From the NCBI GenBank assembly GCA_937974135.1, contig CALJIH010000250.1:1-15346 (forward strand): a DNA stretch of 15,346 nucleotides, read 5' to 3'. This stretch comes from an uncultured Cocleimonas sp. GTDB taxonomy: Bacteria > Pseudomonadota > Gammaproteobacteria > Thiotrichales > Thiotrichaceae. Below are positions 6,894 through 14,728 of the stretch, piece by piece (position 1 is the first letter of the stretch; each line of letters opens with the position of its first letter). A model generated the notes under the pieces. It did not search any database and was not told the origin of the DNA. It saw only the letters and a program-made list of their open reading frames with translations. The position numbers were made by a program, and so were the translations under genes.

Positions 6894-7688
6894 ATGAGCA
6901 ATTACAAAACAAAAAAACGTTTTGGACAACATTTTCTGAATGACTTTTCAGTCATTGAAAAACTCGTGTATGAAATAAATCCAAAAAGTGACGATCTTAT
7001 GGTAGAAATTGGCCCTGGCCTAGGTGCCTTAACTTTTCCATTATTAGATAAATTAGACACTCTAAATGTAGTGGAAATTGATCGGGATGTTATTTCAAGG
7101 TTACAACAAAAAAATGAGTCTAGATTATCAATACATGGTGTTGATGCATTAAAGTTTGATTTCGCTTCTTTATTACAAAAAAACAAGAGATTAAGGGTAG
7201 TCGGAAACTTACCTTACAATATTTCTACTCCTTTAATCTTTCATTTACTTGAATTCAAATCAAACATTCAAGACATGCACTTTATGTTGCAAAACGAGGT
7301 GGTAAAGCGTCTGACAGCTGAAACAGATACTAAAGCATACGGGCGTTTATCCGTGATGGTGCAATATCATTGCAAAACTGAGTATTTATTTTTTGTGGGC
7401 CCAGAATCTTTCGACCCTCCACCTAAAGTTGATTCTGCAATTGTTAGACTATCGCCTTGGCAGGACAAGACTGATAGCGCAGAGAATGAAGAACATCTAT
7501 CAGAATTAGTTGCCATGGCTTTTGCTATGCGCCGTAAAACCTTACGCAATAATCTGAAAAAAATACTGAGTGTTGAACAAATAGAAAGTGTAGACATTGA
7601 TCCTAGTAAGCGCGCTGAAAATCTCAGTGTATCTGATTTTGTGAAGCTCAGTGATTTATATACAAGACAACAAAACCTGAAAAACTAA
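6894..7688 (+). CDS. rsmA: 16S rRNA (adenine1518/1519-N6)-dimethyltransferase RsmA (KsgA)
   Basis: A 264-residue SAM-dependent enzyme that dimethylates two adjacent adenines in the 3'-terminal hairpin of 16S rRNA, a late checkpoint of 30S assembly in the cytoplasm. Visible motifs: RFGQHFLND near the N-terminus, SAM motif I EIGPGLGALT (38-47), acidic loop EIDRD (61-65), catalytic NLPY (105-108), LQNEVVKRL, PPPKVDSAIVRL and the C-terminal FAMRRKTLRNNLKK typical of KsgA. Length is normal. The ATG has no clear Shine-Dalgarno, and the gene begins only about 30 bases after a strong terminator with no evident promoter, so expression may rely on readthrough. hemW follows after 3 bases. The familiar surA-pdxA-rsmA-apaGH neighbourhood is absent here. 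Confidence 0.97.
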   Translation: MSNYKTKKRFGQHFLNDFSVIEKLVYEINPKSDDLMVEIGPGLGALTFPLLDKLDTLNVVEIDRDVISRLQQKNESRLSIHGVDALKFDFASLLQKNKRLRVVGNLPYNISTPLIFHLLEFKSNIQDMHFMLQNEVVKRLTAETDTKAYGRLSVMVQYHCKTEYLFFVGPESFDPPPKVDSAIVRLSPWQDKTDSAENEEHLSELVAMAFAMRRKTLRNNLKKILSVEQIESVDIDPSKRAENLSVSDFVKLSDLYTRQQNLKN

Positions 7689-7691
7689 ATC

Positions 7692-8840
7692 GTGACAGTA
7701 CCAACACCAATACCTTTAAGTTTATATATTCATATTCCCTGGTGCGTAAAAAAATGTCCTTATTGTGATTTTAATTCGCATGAAGCACGACAAGATGTTC
7801 CTGAAGAGCGTTATCTTGACGCTTTAATAAAAGATTTAGAGAATGAATTACCTAATATTTGGGGAAGATCGATAGAATCTATTTTTATAGGTGGCGGCAC
7901 TCCCAGCCTATTTTCGGCAGAAGCTATTGATTCCCTACTCAAACGCCTAAGAGAACGTTTGGTGATTCGGCCAAATATAGAAATCACTATGGAAGCCAAT
8001 CCTGGGACTTTTGAGCAGAATCGTTTTACTGGTTTTAGAAAAGCAGGAATCAATAGACTCTCGATTGGGATTCAAAGCTATAACGACATCCATTTAAAGA
8101 AACTAGGGCGCATTCATGGTAGAGATGAAGCCTTAAAAGCAGCTTCCATTGCACAACATGCTGGTTTTGATAATTTCAATCTTGACCTAATGTTTGGTTT
8201 GCCAAATCAAACTACCCAAGAAGCTCTGGATGATTTGCAACTAGCGATTGAACAATCACCAAATCATATCTCTTGGTATCAGCTTACTATCGAAGAAAAT
8301 ACCTTATTTCACTATTCTCCGCCCCCAATTCCGAATGATGACTTAATTTGGGATATGCAACAAAAAGGGCAAGCACTACTCAAAAAAGCTGGTTATGAAC
8401 AATATGAAGTATCCGCTTATGCAAAAGAAAATCAGTCTTCAAAGCATAATATGAATTATTGGGAGTTTGGAGATTATTTGGGAATTGGAGCTGGCGCACA
8501 TGGCAAATTAACCATGCCAGATGGATCAATTTCACGTCATACTAAATTCAGACACCCTGAAGATTACATGAAAAAAGCGTTGAATTATGAAGCTAGATCA
8601 ACTGAAAAACCGTTACACAAAGACGATATTCCATTTGAGTTCATGCTCAATATAGCGCGTCTAAAACGCGGTTTTACAAAAGAGTTATTCGAAGAAAGAA
8701 CGTGGATGGATTTTTTTGAAATAGAACAAAAAATAGAAGTTTTGATCGAAGATGGGTTGTTATTTAAAGAGCAAGACCATTACAAAACGACTGAAAAGGG
8801 ATTTTTATTTGTAAACGATATTGTTAATCGATTCTTATAA
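7692..8840 (+). CDS. hemW: HemW, radical-SAM haem chaperone (HemN-like)
   Basis: A 382-residue radical SAM protein. The N-terminus SLYIHIPWC contains the cluster motif CxxxCxxC (Cys18, Cys22, Cys25) followed by DFNSH. HemN has a fourth Cys where this protein has Phe, which marks HemW. Further motifs are FIGGGTPSL, EANPGTFE, RLSIGIQS, LDLMFGLPNQT, the HNxxYW box (HNMNYW) and GIGAGAHG. HemW is known to bind haem and deliver it to acceptor proteins rather than oxidise coproporphyrinogen. The start is a GTG, 3 bases after the rsmA stop and without its own ribosome site, so translational coupling is likely. No plausible ATG exists before the cluster motif. A 2-gene unit with rsmA ends at the hairpin at 8864-8911. 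Confidence 0.95.
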   Translation: MTVPTPIPLSLYIHIPWCVKKCPYCDFNSHEARQDVPEERYLDALIKDLENELPNIWGRSIESIFIGGGTPSLFSAEAIDSLLKRLRERLVIRPNIEITMEANPGTFEQNRFTGFRKAGINRLSIGIQSYNDIHLKKLGRIHGRDEALKAASIAQHAGFDNFNLDLMFGLPNQTTQEALDDLQLAIEQSPNHISWYQLTIEENTLFHYSPPPIPNDDLIWDMQQKGQALLKKAGYEQYEVSAYAKENQSSKHNMNYWEFGDYLGIGAGAHGKLTMPDGSISRHTKFRHPEDYMKKALNYEARSTEKPLHKDDIPFEFMLNIARLKRGFTKELFEERTWMDFFEIEQKIEVLIEDGLLFKEQDHYKTTEKGFLFVNDIVNRFL

Positions 8841-8844
8841 TGGA

Positions 8845-8881
8845 GTTTAAAATACCAAAAAGAGGGGGGGTGTCATTTTTT
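8845..8881 (-). repeat. Intergenic repeat, copy 1 (inverted relative to copies 2 and 3)
   Basis: Read on the minus strand it runs AAAAATGACACCCCCC, then CTCTTTTTGG, then TATTTTAAAC. It aligns without gaps to copies 2 and 3 from GACA onward, with most later positions conserved, apart from one extra T before GACA. Confidence 0.6.
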
Positions 8882-8918
8882 ACTATTTAATAGTCTAAAA
8901 AGACACCCCCCACCTTTT
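8864..8918. terminator. Bidirectional hairpin terminator between hemW and the DUF937 gene
   Basis: GGGGGGTGTC (8865-8874) pairs with GACACCCCCC (8902-8911). Inside, TTTTT pairs with AAAAA, and ACTAT (8882-8886) with ATAGT (8890-8894). T-rich stretches flank both sides (CTTTT on the plus strand, TCTTTTT on the minus strand), fitting termination of both convergent genes. The arms are also copies of a repeat described separately. Confidence 0.75.
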
Positions 8919-8933
8919 AGCGGTTTTTAAACA
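8897..8933 (+). repeat. Intergenic repeat, copy 2
   Basis: AAAAAGACACCCCCC followed by ACCTTTTAGCGGTTTTTAAA. Together with copy 1 it forms the long hairpin after hemW. By hand, 30 of 37 bases match copy 3 at 14729-14765. Confidence 0.65.
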
Positions 8934-8942
8934 CTCTAATAA

Positions 8943-9488
8943 CTAACGTGCCATAAATGCTTTAAATGCCATACCTAAGACATCATCAACCATAGAGCCA
9001 TCACGGTCTCTATCAAAGAGTTGCGTTAAGAATCCTGATGATTGTTTACGAGATGATCCACCACCCAGCATTTTTTTACCTAAGCTACCCATTACCATTG
9101 TGGCAACGACCGGCAACATCTTTTTTAATAGGCCAGCACCTAAACCCGTTTCTTTTGAAGCCCGTTTAGCTACATGACGACTCACATCTTTGTTGCCAAA
9201 AATATGACCTAAGATATCATTGCCCTCTTGAGTAGTTTCTTGTCTTCTTAAGATTGAAGGCTCATCAACATATCGAGAATGATTGCCACTTTCCAAAGCA
9301 TCCATAAGACTATCAAGACCTTTTATGTCTTGTGAATTGGCACCTAGTCCATGAGAAAGTGATTTTGCTAGAGATGAAATTGCATCCTTAGCCTGAGATT
9401 CATCCACACCGAAGTTATTGGCGAATTCTGAAATTGCGTTTGAATTACTTTTATCAAACAGTAAATCTGTAATATTCAATTGTGACAC
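8943..9488 (-). CDS. DUF937 family protein, function unknown
   Basis: A 181-residue cytoplasmic-looking protein. The central GNDILGHIFGNKD, the VAKRASKETGL segment and LLKKMLPVVATMVMGSLGKK are the typical DUF937 pattern, with helical repeats and a Gly/Ser-rich linker (LGGGSSRK). The tail contains DRDRDGS, then VLGMAFKAFMAR. No signal peptide or catalytic motif is seen, and the family has no established biochemical role. GTG at 9488 opens the frame, but the only AGG ribosome-site candidate overlaps it. A TTG at 9479 has about 8-base spacing and may be the true start. It lies on the same strand as, and 80 bases after, the third PilT/PilU-type gene, with its own promoter-like site and palindrome between, so it may be separately regulated. 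Confidence 0.82.
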   Translation of the reverse strand: MSQLNITDLLFDKSNSNAISEFANNFGVDESQAKDAISSLAKSLSHGLGANSQDIKGLDSLMDALESGNHSRYVDEPSILRRQETTQEGNDILGHIFGNKDVSRHVAKRASKETGLGAGLLKKMLPVVATMVMGSLGKKMLGGGSSRKQSSGFLTQLFDRDRDGSMVDDVLGMAFKAFMAR

Positions 9489-9495
9489 CTATATC
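9489..9495 (-). promoter_or_regulatory. Ribosome-binding site that questions the DUF937 start
   Basis: Read on the minus strand the sequence is ATATAGGTGTCACAATTG. AGG directly abuts the GTG at 9488, too close to serve it, but stands about 8 bases before TTG at 9479. This favours a start three codons later than the longest frame. Confidence 0.4.
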
Positions 9496-9514
9496 AATAA
9501 TATAAAGTGTCTTG

Positions 9515-9523
9515 AGTATACCA
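9515..9523 (-). promoter_or_regulatory. Extended -10 promoter candidate for the DUF937 gene
   Basis: The minus strand reads TGGTATACT, an exact TGn-TATACT extended -10 element, about 27 bases before the GTG. No good -35 is present, which is normal for extended -10 promoters. The predicted -35 position falls inside the palindrome at 9533-9558. Confidence 0.45.
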
Positions 9524-9532
9524 CGCTAAGTA

Positions 9533-9558
9533 TGAATGCTCATGCGTGAGAGCATTCA
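9533..9558. promoter_or_regulatory. Perfect 9-bp inverted repeat between the third ATPase and DUF937 genes
   Basis: TGAATGCTC (9533-9541) and GAGCATTCA (9550-9558) are perfectly complementary around an 8-base centre. In the transcription direction of the upstream ATPase gene it is not followed by a T-run, so it is a poor intrinsic terminator. It overlaps the expected -35 region of the candidate promoter at 9515-9523, so an operator or an mRNA-processing hairpin is plausible. Confidence 0.55.
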
Positions 9559-9568
9559 ACACTTTTAA

Positions 9569-10699
9569 TTAATCAATGGTTGGCAGAACGCCTGCTAATT
9601 CTGGTTTGCTGTTTAATGATTTTTCTGACTTTCCTTCAGCATCTTTATCAAAGCTCAGCATCCATTCTAAATTATTTTTAGAACTAGCATTATCAAGCGC
9701 ATTTTCGCGAGTGATTCGTCCTTCTTTGAAGAGTTCAGCTAGTGACTGGTCGAATGTGTGCATACCGTCGACGCCGCCTTTTTCAATAATATCTTTTAAT
9801 TCCTGAAGACGACCTTTGCGGATTATCTCAGCAGAAAATGGGGTATTCACCATTACTTCAGTCGCTAACGCATATTTACCATCCGTGCTCGGGATTAGTC
9901 GTTGCGCGATAATTGCATTAAGGTTTAATGATAAATCCATCAATACTCTTTCTTTTTGATCTGATGGCAGTAAATACGTAATTCGCTCTAATGCTTGAAC
10001 AGCACTTGTCGCATGAAGCGTACTAATAACCAAATGACCTGTATCCGCGAATCCCATTGCTGCTTCTACGGTTGCAGGGCTGCGTATCTCACCCACCATA
10101 ATAACGTCTGGTGCTTCACGCATCGCTTCACGCATTGCGTTTTCATAAGAATGTGTATCAAAGCCTACTTCTCGCTGACCAATAATTGATTTGTCATGAC
10201 GATAGGTAAATTCGATAGGATCTTCTATGGTTAGAATATGTCCAGCATCGCGCTGATTTCTATATTGAATCAATGACGCCATTGACGTTGACTTACCTGC
10301 ACCAGTAGACCCTACAAAAAGGAATAAACCCTCTTTTTTCATTACCAAATCTTTTAAGACTTCTGGTAAACCAAGATCTTCTGGCTTCTTAATATCTGAT
10401 TTAACATAACGAATTACCATTGATATTTCGCCACGTTGAAAATAAACATTTACTCTGAATCGTCCAAGATCACGAATCGAAACACCTTTGTTCATCTCTT
10501 TAGTTCGATGAAAAACTGCCCATTCTTTGTCCGACATGAGCTCTTTCGCAAACGCACCGATCACTCCTGGCATCAGTTTATTTTTTGAGATTTGCTCCAT
10601 ATTTCCCATGACTTTTATAGAAGCGAAGGCACCAGTAGTGAGGTATAAGTCAGAAGCCTCGCGCTTAACCATAAATTCAAGGTAAGGTATTATTTTCAT
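9569..10699 (-). CDS. Third PilT/PilU-family retraction ATPase (PilU-type paralogue)
   Basis: A 376-residue hexameric-type secretion ATPase of the PilT/VirB11 family, expected at the cytoplasmic base of the type IV pilus. An N-terminal PAS-like region (EASDLYLTTG) is followed by Walker A GSTGAGKSTS (about 130-140), Asp box TIEDPIEF, Walker B APDVIMVGEIR with its Glu, and His box GHLVISTLHA. LLMDLSLNL-type sequence (VLMDLSLNLNAI) and MREAPDVI place it nearer PilU than PilT. All catalytic motifs are intact, so loss of activity is not indicated. It is third in a pilT-pilU tandem, 59 bases after pilU. The tail after about residue 345 (DKDAEGKSEKSLNSK) is divergent. The start MKIIPYLEFMVK aligns with PilU, and no strong ribosome site is seen. 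Confidence 0.9.
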   Translation of the reverse strand: MKIIPYLEFMVKREASDLYLTTGAFASIKVMGNMEQISKNKLMPGVIGAFAKELMSDKEWAVFHRTKEMNKGVSIRDLGRFRVNVYFQRGEISMVIRYVKSDIKKPEDLGLPEVLKDLVMKKEGLFLFVGSTGAGKSTSMASLIQYRNQRDAGHILTIEDPIEFTYRHDKSIIGQREVGFDTHSYENAMREAMREAPDVIMVGEIRSPATVEAAMGFADTGHLVISTLHATSAVQALERITYLLPSDQKERVLMDLSLNLNAIIAQRLIPSTDGKYALATEVMVNTPFSAEIIRKGRLQELKDIIEKGGVDGMHTFDQSLAELFKEGRITRENALDNASSKNNLEWMLSFDKDAEGKSEKSLNSKPELAGVLPTID

Positions 10700-10758
10700 A
10701 TTTGAACTCGTAAACTATTTATTGTTTTAATTGTATGTTCTTTTAACTTTAGATCTGG

Positions 10759-11922
10759 TTACATTTTAGGCGTGTATTCGTCTAGTGACTCCATCGCCAA
10801 TTCTTCTGTACCTTGGAAGAAATCACCTTTCTTAGCTTGACGACTATTTAGTTTCAACTGTAAACGTAAATCGTTAACTGAGTCAGCATTTCGTAAACCT
10901 TCTTTAACAGTAATTAATCCTGCATCGATTAAACGGAAAATAGCTTGGTCAAAAGTACACATTCCTAACTGATTAGATTTAGAGATTAATTCTTTAATCG
11001 CTGGAATATCACCTTTGTAAATTAAATCCGCCATCATCGGCGTATTCAACATGACCTCTACCGCCGGTAAGCGTCCATCATCTTTAGCTTTTCTGACTAA
11101 GCGTTGTGAGACAACCCCTTTTAAGTTAAGCGATAAATCCATTAATAATTGATCACGACGTTCTTCAGGGAAGAAGTTGATAATACGGTCAATCGCTTGG
11201 TTAGTACTATTCGCGTGCAACGTTGTTAAACATAAATGTCCCGTTTCAGCGTAAGCAATCGCATATTCCATAGTCTCTCTATCACGAACCTCACCCAATA
11301 AGATAACATCGGGTGCTTGTCGTAAGGTATTTTTCATCGCGATTTCATAACTATCGGTATCCACTCCAACTTCGCGCTGAGTGATCAGACAACCATGATG
11401 CTCATGAGTAAATTCAATCGGATCTTCAATAGTGACAATATGACCCGCAGAATTTTTGTTTCTGAAATCTATCATAGATGCCAAACTAGTTGATTTACCA
11501 GAGCCTGTAGCACCAACCATGATTACCAAGCCACGTTTAGTCATAGCCACATCTTTTAGTATTGGTGGTAATGTTAATTCTTTAAAAGTAGGGATGTAAT
11601 CAGGAATATGTCTTAACACCATTCCTGGTGCACCACGTTGTGTAAACGTATTGACACGGAAACGTCCTTTCCCAGGAAGACTTATCGCAAAGTTACATTC
11701 CATATGCTCTTCATATTCTTTCATCTGCTTGTCATTCATGATCGAACGAACAATAAAACCCGCTTGTTCAGCATTGAGTTTTTGATCTGAAAGTGGCTTC
11801 ATTTTTCCATCAGCTTTAACCGAAGGTGCAGCTAAAGAGGTAATAAATAAATCCGACGCACCTTTATCTAGCGTCGCATGTAACAACTGATGTACGTAAC
11901 CTATTGCACTGTCTTTATCCAT
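10759..11922 (-). CDS. pilU: PilU, type IV pilus retraction ATPase accessory
   Basis: A 387-residue PilT-family ATPase. Motifs in order: KGASDLFIT, HMECNFAIS, GRFRVNTFTQRG, LTKRG-like MTKRGLVIMVGATGSGKSTS (Walker A), IVTIEDPIEFTHEHHGC, ITQREVGVDTDSYE, RQAPDVILLGEVRDRETM (Walker B), AETGHLCLTTLHAN (His box) and FFPEERRDQLLMDLSLNL. The HECNFAIS-like, HQHQGC-like and MDLSLNLR-like signatures are those of Pseudomonas PilU. PilU is known to work with PilT to power or strengthen pilus retraction. It lies 47 bases downstream of pilT, which supports co-transcription. The C-terminal tail (SRQAKKGDFFQGTEELAMES) is acidic and variable. Confidence 0.94.
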   Translation of the reverse strand: MDKDSAIGYVHQLLHATLDKGASDLFITSLAAPSVKADGKMKPLSDQKLNAEQAGFIVRSIMNDKQMKEYEEHMECNFAISLPGKGRFRVNTFTQRGAPGMVLRHIPDYIPTFKELTLPPILKDVAMTKRGLVIMVGATGSGKSTSLASMIDFRNKNSAGHIVTIEDPIEFTHEHHGCLITQREVGVDTDSYEIAMKNTLRQAPDVILLGEVRDRETMEYAIAYAETGHLCLTTLHANSTNQAIDRIINFFPEERRDQLLMDLSLNLKGVVSQRLVRKAKDDGRLPAVEVMLNTPMMADLIYKGDIPAIKELISKSNQLGMCTFDQAIFRLIDAGLITVKEGLRNADSVNDLRLQLKLNSRQAKKGDFFQGTEELAMESLDEYTPKM

Positions 11923-11969
11923 TTTTCTTCTACTTTTTTAGTTTTTATAATGAGTTAATTGGGTTTCGC

Positions 11970-13016
11970 TTATGCTCTTTCCATTATTGCAGCAGGATTA
12001 CTTGCTTTCTTTATCGCCACATCACGTGAGATATGTCCTAATGTCATTAGCTTTTGTAAGCTTTGATCCAGAGTCTGCATACCGTCGCCGGCACCTGTTT
12101 GAAGTGCAGATTTCATTTGAGCAATTTTGTTTTCTTTAATCATACTTCTAATTGCATTAGTACCAATTAGAATTTCATGTGCAGCAACTCGTCCGCCCTG
12201 AACACGCTTTAACAGTGTTTGCGAGATAATTGCTTCTAATGATGAAGAAATCATTGAACGAACCATATCTTTTTCAGCTGCCGGGAATACATCAACAATA
12301 CGGTCGATAGTTTTAGGAGCAGAAGTAGTATGTAGTGTTCCAAATACTAAGTGACCTGTTTCCGCCGCGGTTAATGCAAGACGAATGGTTTCAAGGTCAC
12401 GCATCTCACCAACCAGTATCGTATCTGGATCTTCACGAAGCGCTGATCTTAATGCCGCGTCAAAACTTTGTGTATCACGATGTACTTCACGTTGATTTAC
12501 AAGGCTCTTTTTACTGCTGTGAACAAATTCTATCGGATCTTCGATCGTTAAAATGTGACCATGATCAGTCTCATTCTTATAATCAATCATCGCAGCAAGC
12601 GTGGTAGATTTACCAGAGCCAGTAGGCCCTGTGACTAACACTAGTCCGCGAGGTTTATCTGATATCTTCTTAAAGATTGCAGGTGCGTCTAGGTCTTCAA
12701 GTGTAAGCACTTTACTTGGGATAGTACGAAATACTGCCGCTGCACCACGATTTTGATTAAATGCATTAACACGAAAGCGCGCTACACCCGGAATTTCGAA
12801 TGAGAAATCAGTTTCCCAGTATTCTTCAAAGGCTTTACGCTGCTTATCATTCATAATGTCGTATACCATGCTATGAACTTCTTTATGTTCCATGGCAGGC
12901 ATATTCACGCGACGCATATCGCCATCAACACGAATGATTGGCGGCTCCCCCGCTGAAATATGTAAATCAGATGCTTTGTTTTTTACCGAAAAGGCGAGTA
13001 ACTGTGTAATATCCAT
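11970..13016 (-). CDS. pilT: PilT, type IV pilus retraction ATPase
   Basis: A 348-residue protein of PilT length (Pseudomonas has 344). Motifs: KASDLHISAGEPP, Walker A GPTGSGKSTT (about 130-139), Asp box TIEDPIEFVH, NQREVHRDT, Walker B EDPDTILVGEMRD, His box GHLVFGTLHT and the PilT-specific C-terminal AIRNLIRE-like AIRSMIKENK. It depolymerises the pilus from the cytoplasmic side and so drives twitching motility and DNA uptake. It is first in a tandem with pilU and the third ATPase gene. It is divergent from yggS across 152 bases, the arrangement known from Pseudomonas. No strong ribosome site precedes the ATG. Confidence 0.97.
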   Translation of the reverse strand: MDITQLLAFSVKNKASDLHISAGEPPIIRVDGDMRRVNMPAMEHKEVHSMVYDIMNDKQRKAFEEYWETDFSFEIPGVARFRVNAFNQNRGAAAVFRTIPSKVLTLEDLDAPAIFKKISDKPRGLVLVTGPTGSGKSTTLAAMIDYKNETDHGHILTIEDPIEFVHSSKKSLVNQREVHRDTQSFDAALRSALREDPDTILVGEMRDLETIRLALTAAETGHLVFGTLHTTSAPKTIDRIVDVFPAAEKDMVRSMISSSLEAIISQTLLKRVQGGRVAAHEILIGTNAIRSMIKENKIAQMKSALQTGAGDGMQTLDQSLQKLMTLGHISRDVAIKKASNPAAIMERA

Positions 13017-13168
13017 AAGACGAGTACTTTTTTATTGTTATTAATTATTTAAACCCAGCAAATTTTTGTGTATGTTTCTTGGTTTTATTGTTTTTAAGTA
13101 AACTAATTCGACAATTTCGCTTCCCCAAGAAAACTACAACTGGCTTTTACAGTCCAAAGATAACATAT

Positions 13169-13873
13169 ATGAGCAAAATTCGAGACAATCTCCAGACAAT
13201 CGGTGCAAAACTAAAAGAGTATTCTAGTAAGTATGATCTTCCAGAAAACTCGGTAAATTTACTTGCAGTCAGTAAAAGGCATCACATTGATAAAATTCGT
13301 GAGGCTTATGAATTTGGGCAACGCGCATTTGGTGAAAATTACGTACAAGAATTGCTCGATAAAAAAAAGCAACTTGAAGACCTGAGAATAGAATGGCACT
13401 TCATTGGGCCATTACAATCGAATAAAACTAAAAAGATTAGCGAAGTAGCGGCTTGGGTACATACCGTAGATAGGCTTAAAATAGCACAGCGTCTCAGTGA
13501 TAACCGCCCTGAAGATATGCCACCGTTGTCTATTTGTTTACAAGTTAACATAAGCGCTGAAGAGACAAAATCTGGAATAAAACCTAAAGAACTAAATGCC
13601 TTAGCGTTGCAAATAGCAGATTTACCACAAATCAAACTACGTGGACTTATGGTCATCCCTGCTCCTGAAGATGATCTAAAAAAGCAACGTGAAGTATTTG
13701 CAGAAGTAGCATTACTCAAAGATAATTTACAAAAATATTTAAGTGACAAAGGAAAATTCATCGATTTAGACACTCTATCAATGGGAATGAGCAATGATAT
13801 AGAAGCGGCAATAGCAGAGGGCGCTACTATAGTGCGAGTGGGAACAGCCATATTTGGGCAAAGAAAAAGCTAA
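13169..13873 (+). CDS. yggS: YggS family pyridoxal-phosphate homeostasis protein
   Basis: A 234-residue single-domain PLP-binding protein with the fold of alanine racemase's N-terminal barrel. It is thought to balance free PLP and amino/keto acid pools rather than catalyse a known reaction. Motifs: LLAVSK with the PLP lysine at residue 36, FGENYVQE, WHFIGPLQSNK, VNISAEETKSG, LRGLMVIP and the phosphate-binding LSMGMSNDIEAAIAEG, then RVGTAIFGQR. The frame opens earlier, at a TTG at 13079, but those 30 residues are basic and unlike the family. The ATG at 13169 gives the usual N-terminus and length. A weak ribosome site (AAAGA) precedes it. proC follows on the same strand. Confidence 0.95.
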   Translation: MSKIRDNLQTIGAKLKEYSSKYDLPENSVNLLAVSKRHHIDKIREAYEFGQRAFGENYVQELLDKKKQLEDLRIEWHFIGPLQSNKTKKISEVAAWVHTVDRLKIAQRLSDNRPEDMPPLSICLQVNISAEETKSGIKPKELNALALQIADLPQIKLRGLMVIPAPEDDLKKQREVFAEVALLKDNLQKYLSDKGKFIDLDTLSMGMSNDIEAAIAEGATIVRVGTAIFGQRKS

Positions 13874-13886
13874 ATGAAGTAAACAC

Positions 13887-13890
13887 GGAG
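13887..13890 (+). promoter_or_regulatory. Ribosome-binding site deciding between two proC starts
   Basis: GGAG stands 2 bases before an ATG at 13893 and 11 bases before a second in-frame ATG at 13902. The first spacing is too short for normal initiation, so the second ATG is favoured. Confidence 0.5.
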
Positions 13891-13901
13891 TAATGATAAG
13901 A

Positions 13902-14717
13902 ATGAATACATCGATAACATTTATAGGCGCAGGCAATATGTCACGTAGCTTAATTGCAGGTCTATCAAAAGGGAATACCAGTTATGATATTAGAATTTCA
14001 GATCCTGATCCCGATCAATTAAAAGGTATCCAAGAACACTGGCCAACTGTAAGCGCTTTTGCGGATAATATTGAAGCGATAAAAGGAGCTGATGTAGTTG
14101 TGTTAGCCGTTAAACCACAATTGATGCAGCTTGTTTGTGATCCCTTAAAAGAAGCGATTATGATTGAGAATCCATTGATTATTTCAATTGCAGCAGGAAT
14201 AACCTCAAGCAATATTGGTCTTTGGTTAAAAAGCCCTGAGGCAGCGATTGTGCGTTGTATGCCAAATACACCTGCGTTAGTTCAATCGGGCATGACTGGC
14301 TTATTCGCAAACTCATTTGTATCAGAAGAACAAACGAATATAGCAGACTCAATTCTTACTGCTGTAGGCAGCACTTTATGGTTGAGTAGTGAGGAATCTT
14401 TAGATGCAGTAACTGCGGTTTCTGGCAGTGGACCTGCGTATTACTTTCTAGTCATGGAATCTATGCAAAAAGCTGCTCAAGAATTAGGATTAAGTGCAGA
14501 AGATGCCCGCTTATTGGTCTTACAAACTGCTAGTGGAGCGGCTAAACTGGCCCTTGAAAGTAATGATGGAGCCGCATTACTTCGCCAACGCGTCACCTCA
14601 AAAGGCGGCACGACGGAAGCAGCTTTAAATAAGCTTGTTGCAGGGGGCTTACCTGCTTTATTCGAGGAAGCAATGGTAGCAGCAGCCATTCGTTCTAAAG
14701 AATTAAGTCAGCTGTAA
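13902..14717 (+). CDS. proC: Pyrroline-5-carboxylate reductase ProC
   Basis: A 271-residue cytoplasmic enzyme reducing 1-pyrroline-5-carboxylate to L-proline with NAD(P)H, the last step of proline synthesis. The N-terminal Rossmann motif is FIGAGNMSRSLI. It is followed by VVLAVKPQ, IVRCMPNTPALVQSG, the substrate-binding AVSGSGPAYYF, and RVTSKGGTTEAALN in the C-terminal dimerisation domain, with FEEAMVAAAIRSKEL near the end. The frame can start at ATG 13893 (three residues longer), but the spacing from GGAG and alignment with the family, which begins a few residues before FIGxGNM, favour 13902. It sits directly after yggS and before yggT, a widely conserved trio. Confidence 0.96.
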   Translation: MNTSITFIGAGNMSRSLIAGLSKGNTSYDIRISDPDPDQLKGIQEHWPTVSAFADNIEAIKGADVVVLAVKPQLMQLVCDPLKEAIMIENPLIISIAAGITSSNIGLWLKSPEAAIVRCMPNTPALVQSGMTGLFANSFVSEEQTNIADSILTAVGSTLWLSSEESLDAVTAVSGSGPAYYFLVMESMQKAAQELGLSAEDARLLVLQTASGAAKLALESNDGAALLRQRVTSKGGTTEAALNKLVAGGLPALFEEAMVAAAIRSKELSQL

Positions 14718-14728
14718 ATAGAATATAC

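Noticed and set aside
9533..9558. Intrinsic terminator after the third ATPase gene
   Set aside because: The stem is good, but no T-run follows in the direction of transcription.
13079..13168. Longer yggS start at TTG 13079
   Set aside because: The extra 30 residues do not resemble the family. ATG 13169 gives the usual 234-residue length with the PLP lysine at residue 36.
13339..13851. Minus-strand 170-codon frame inside yggS
   Set aside because: It is a shadow of yggS; no family motifs, and yggS motifs are intact on the plus strand.
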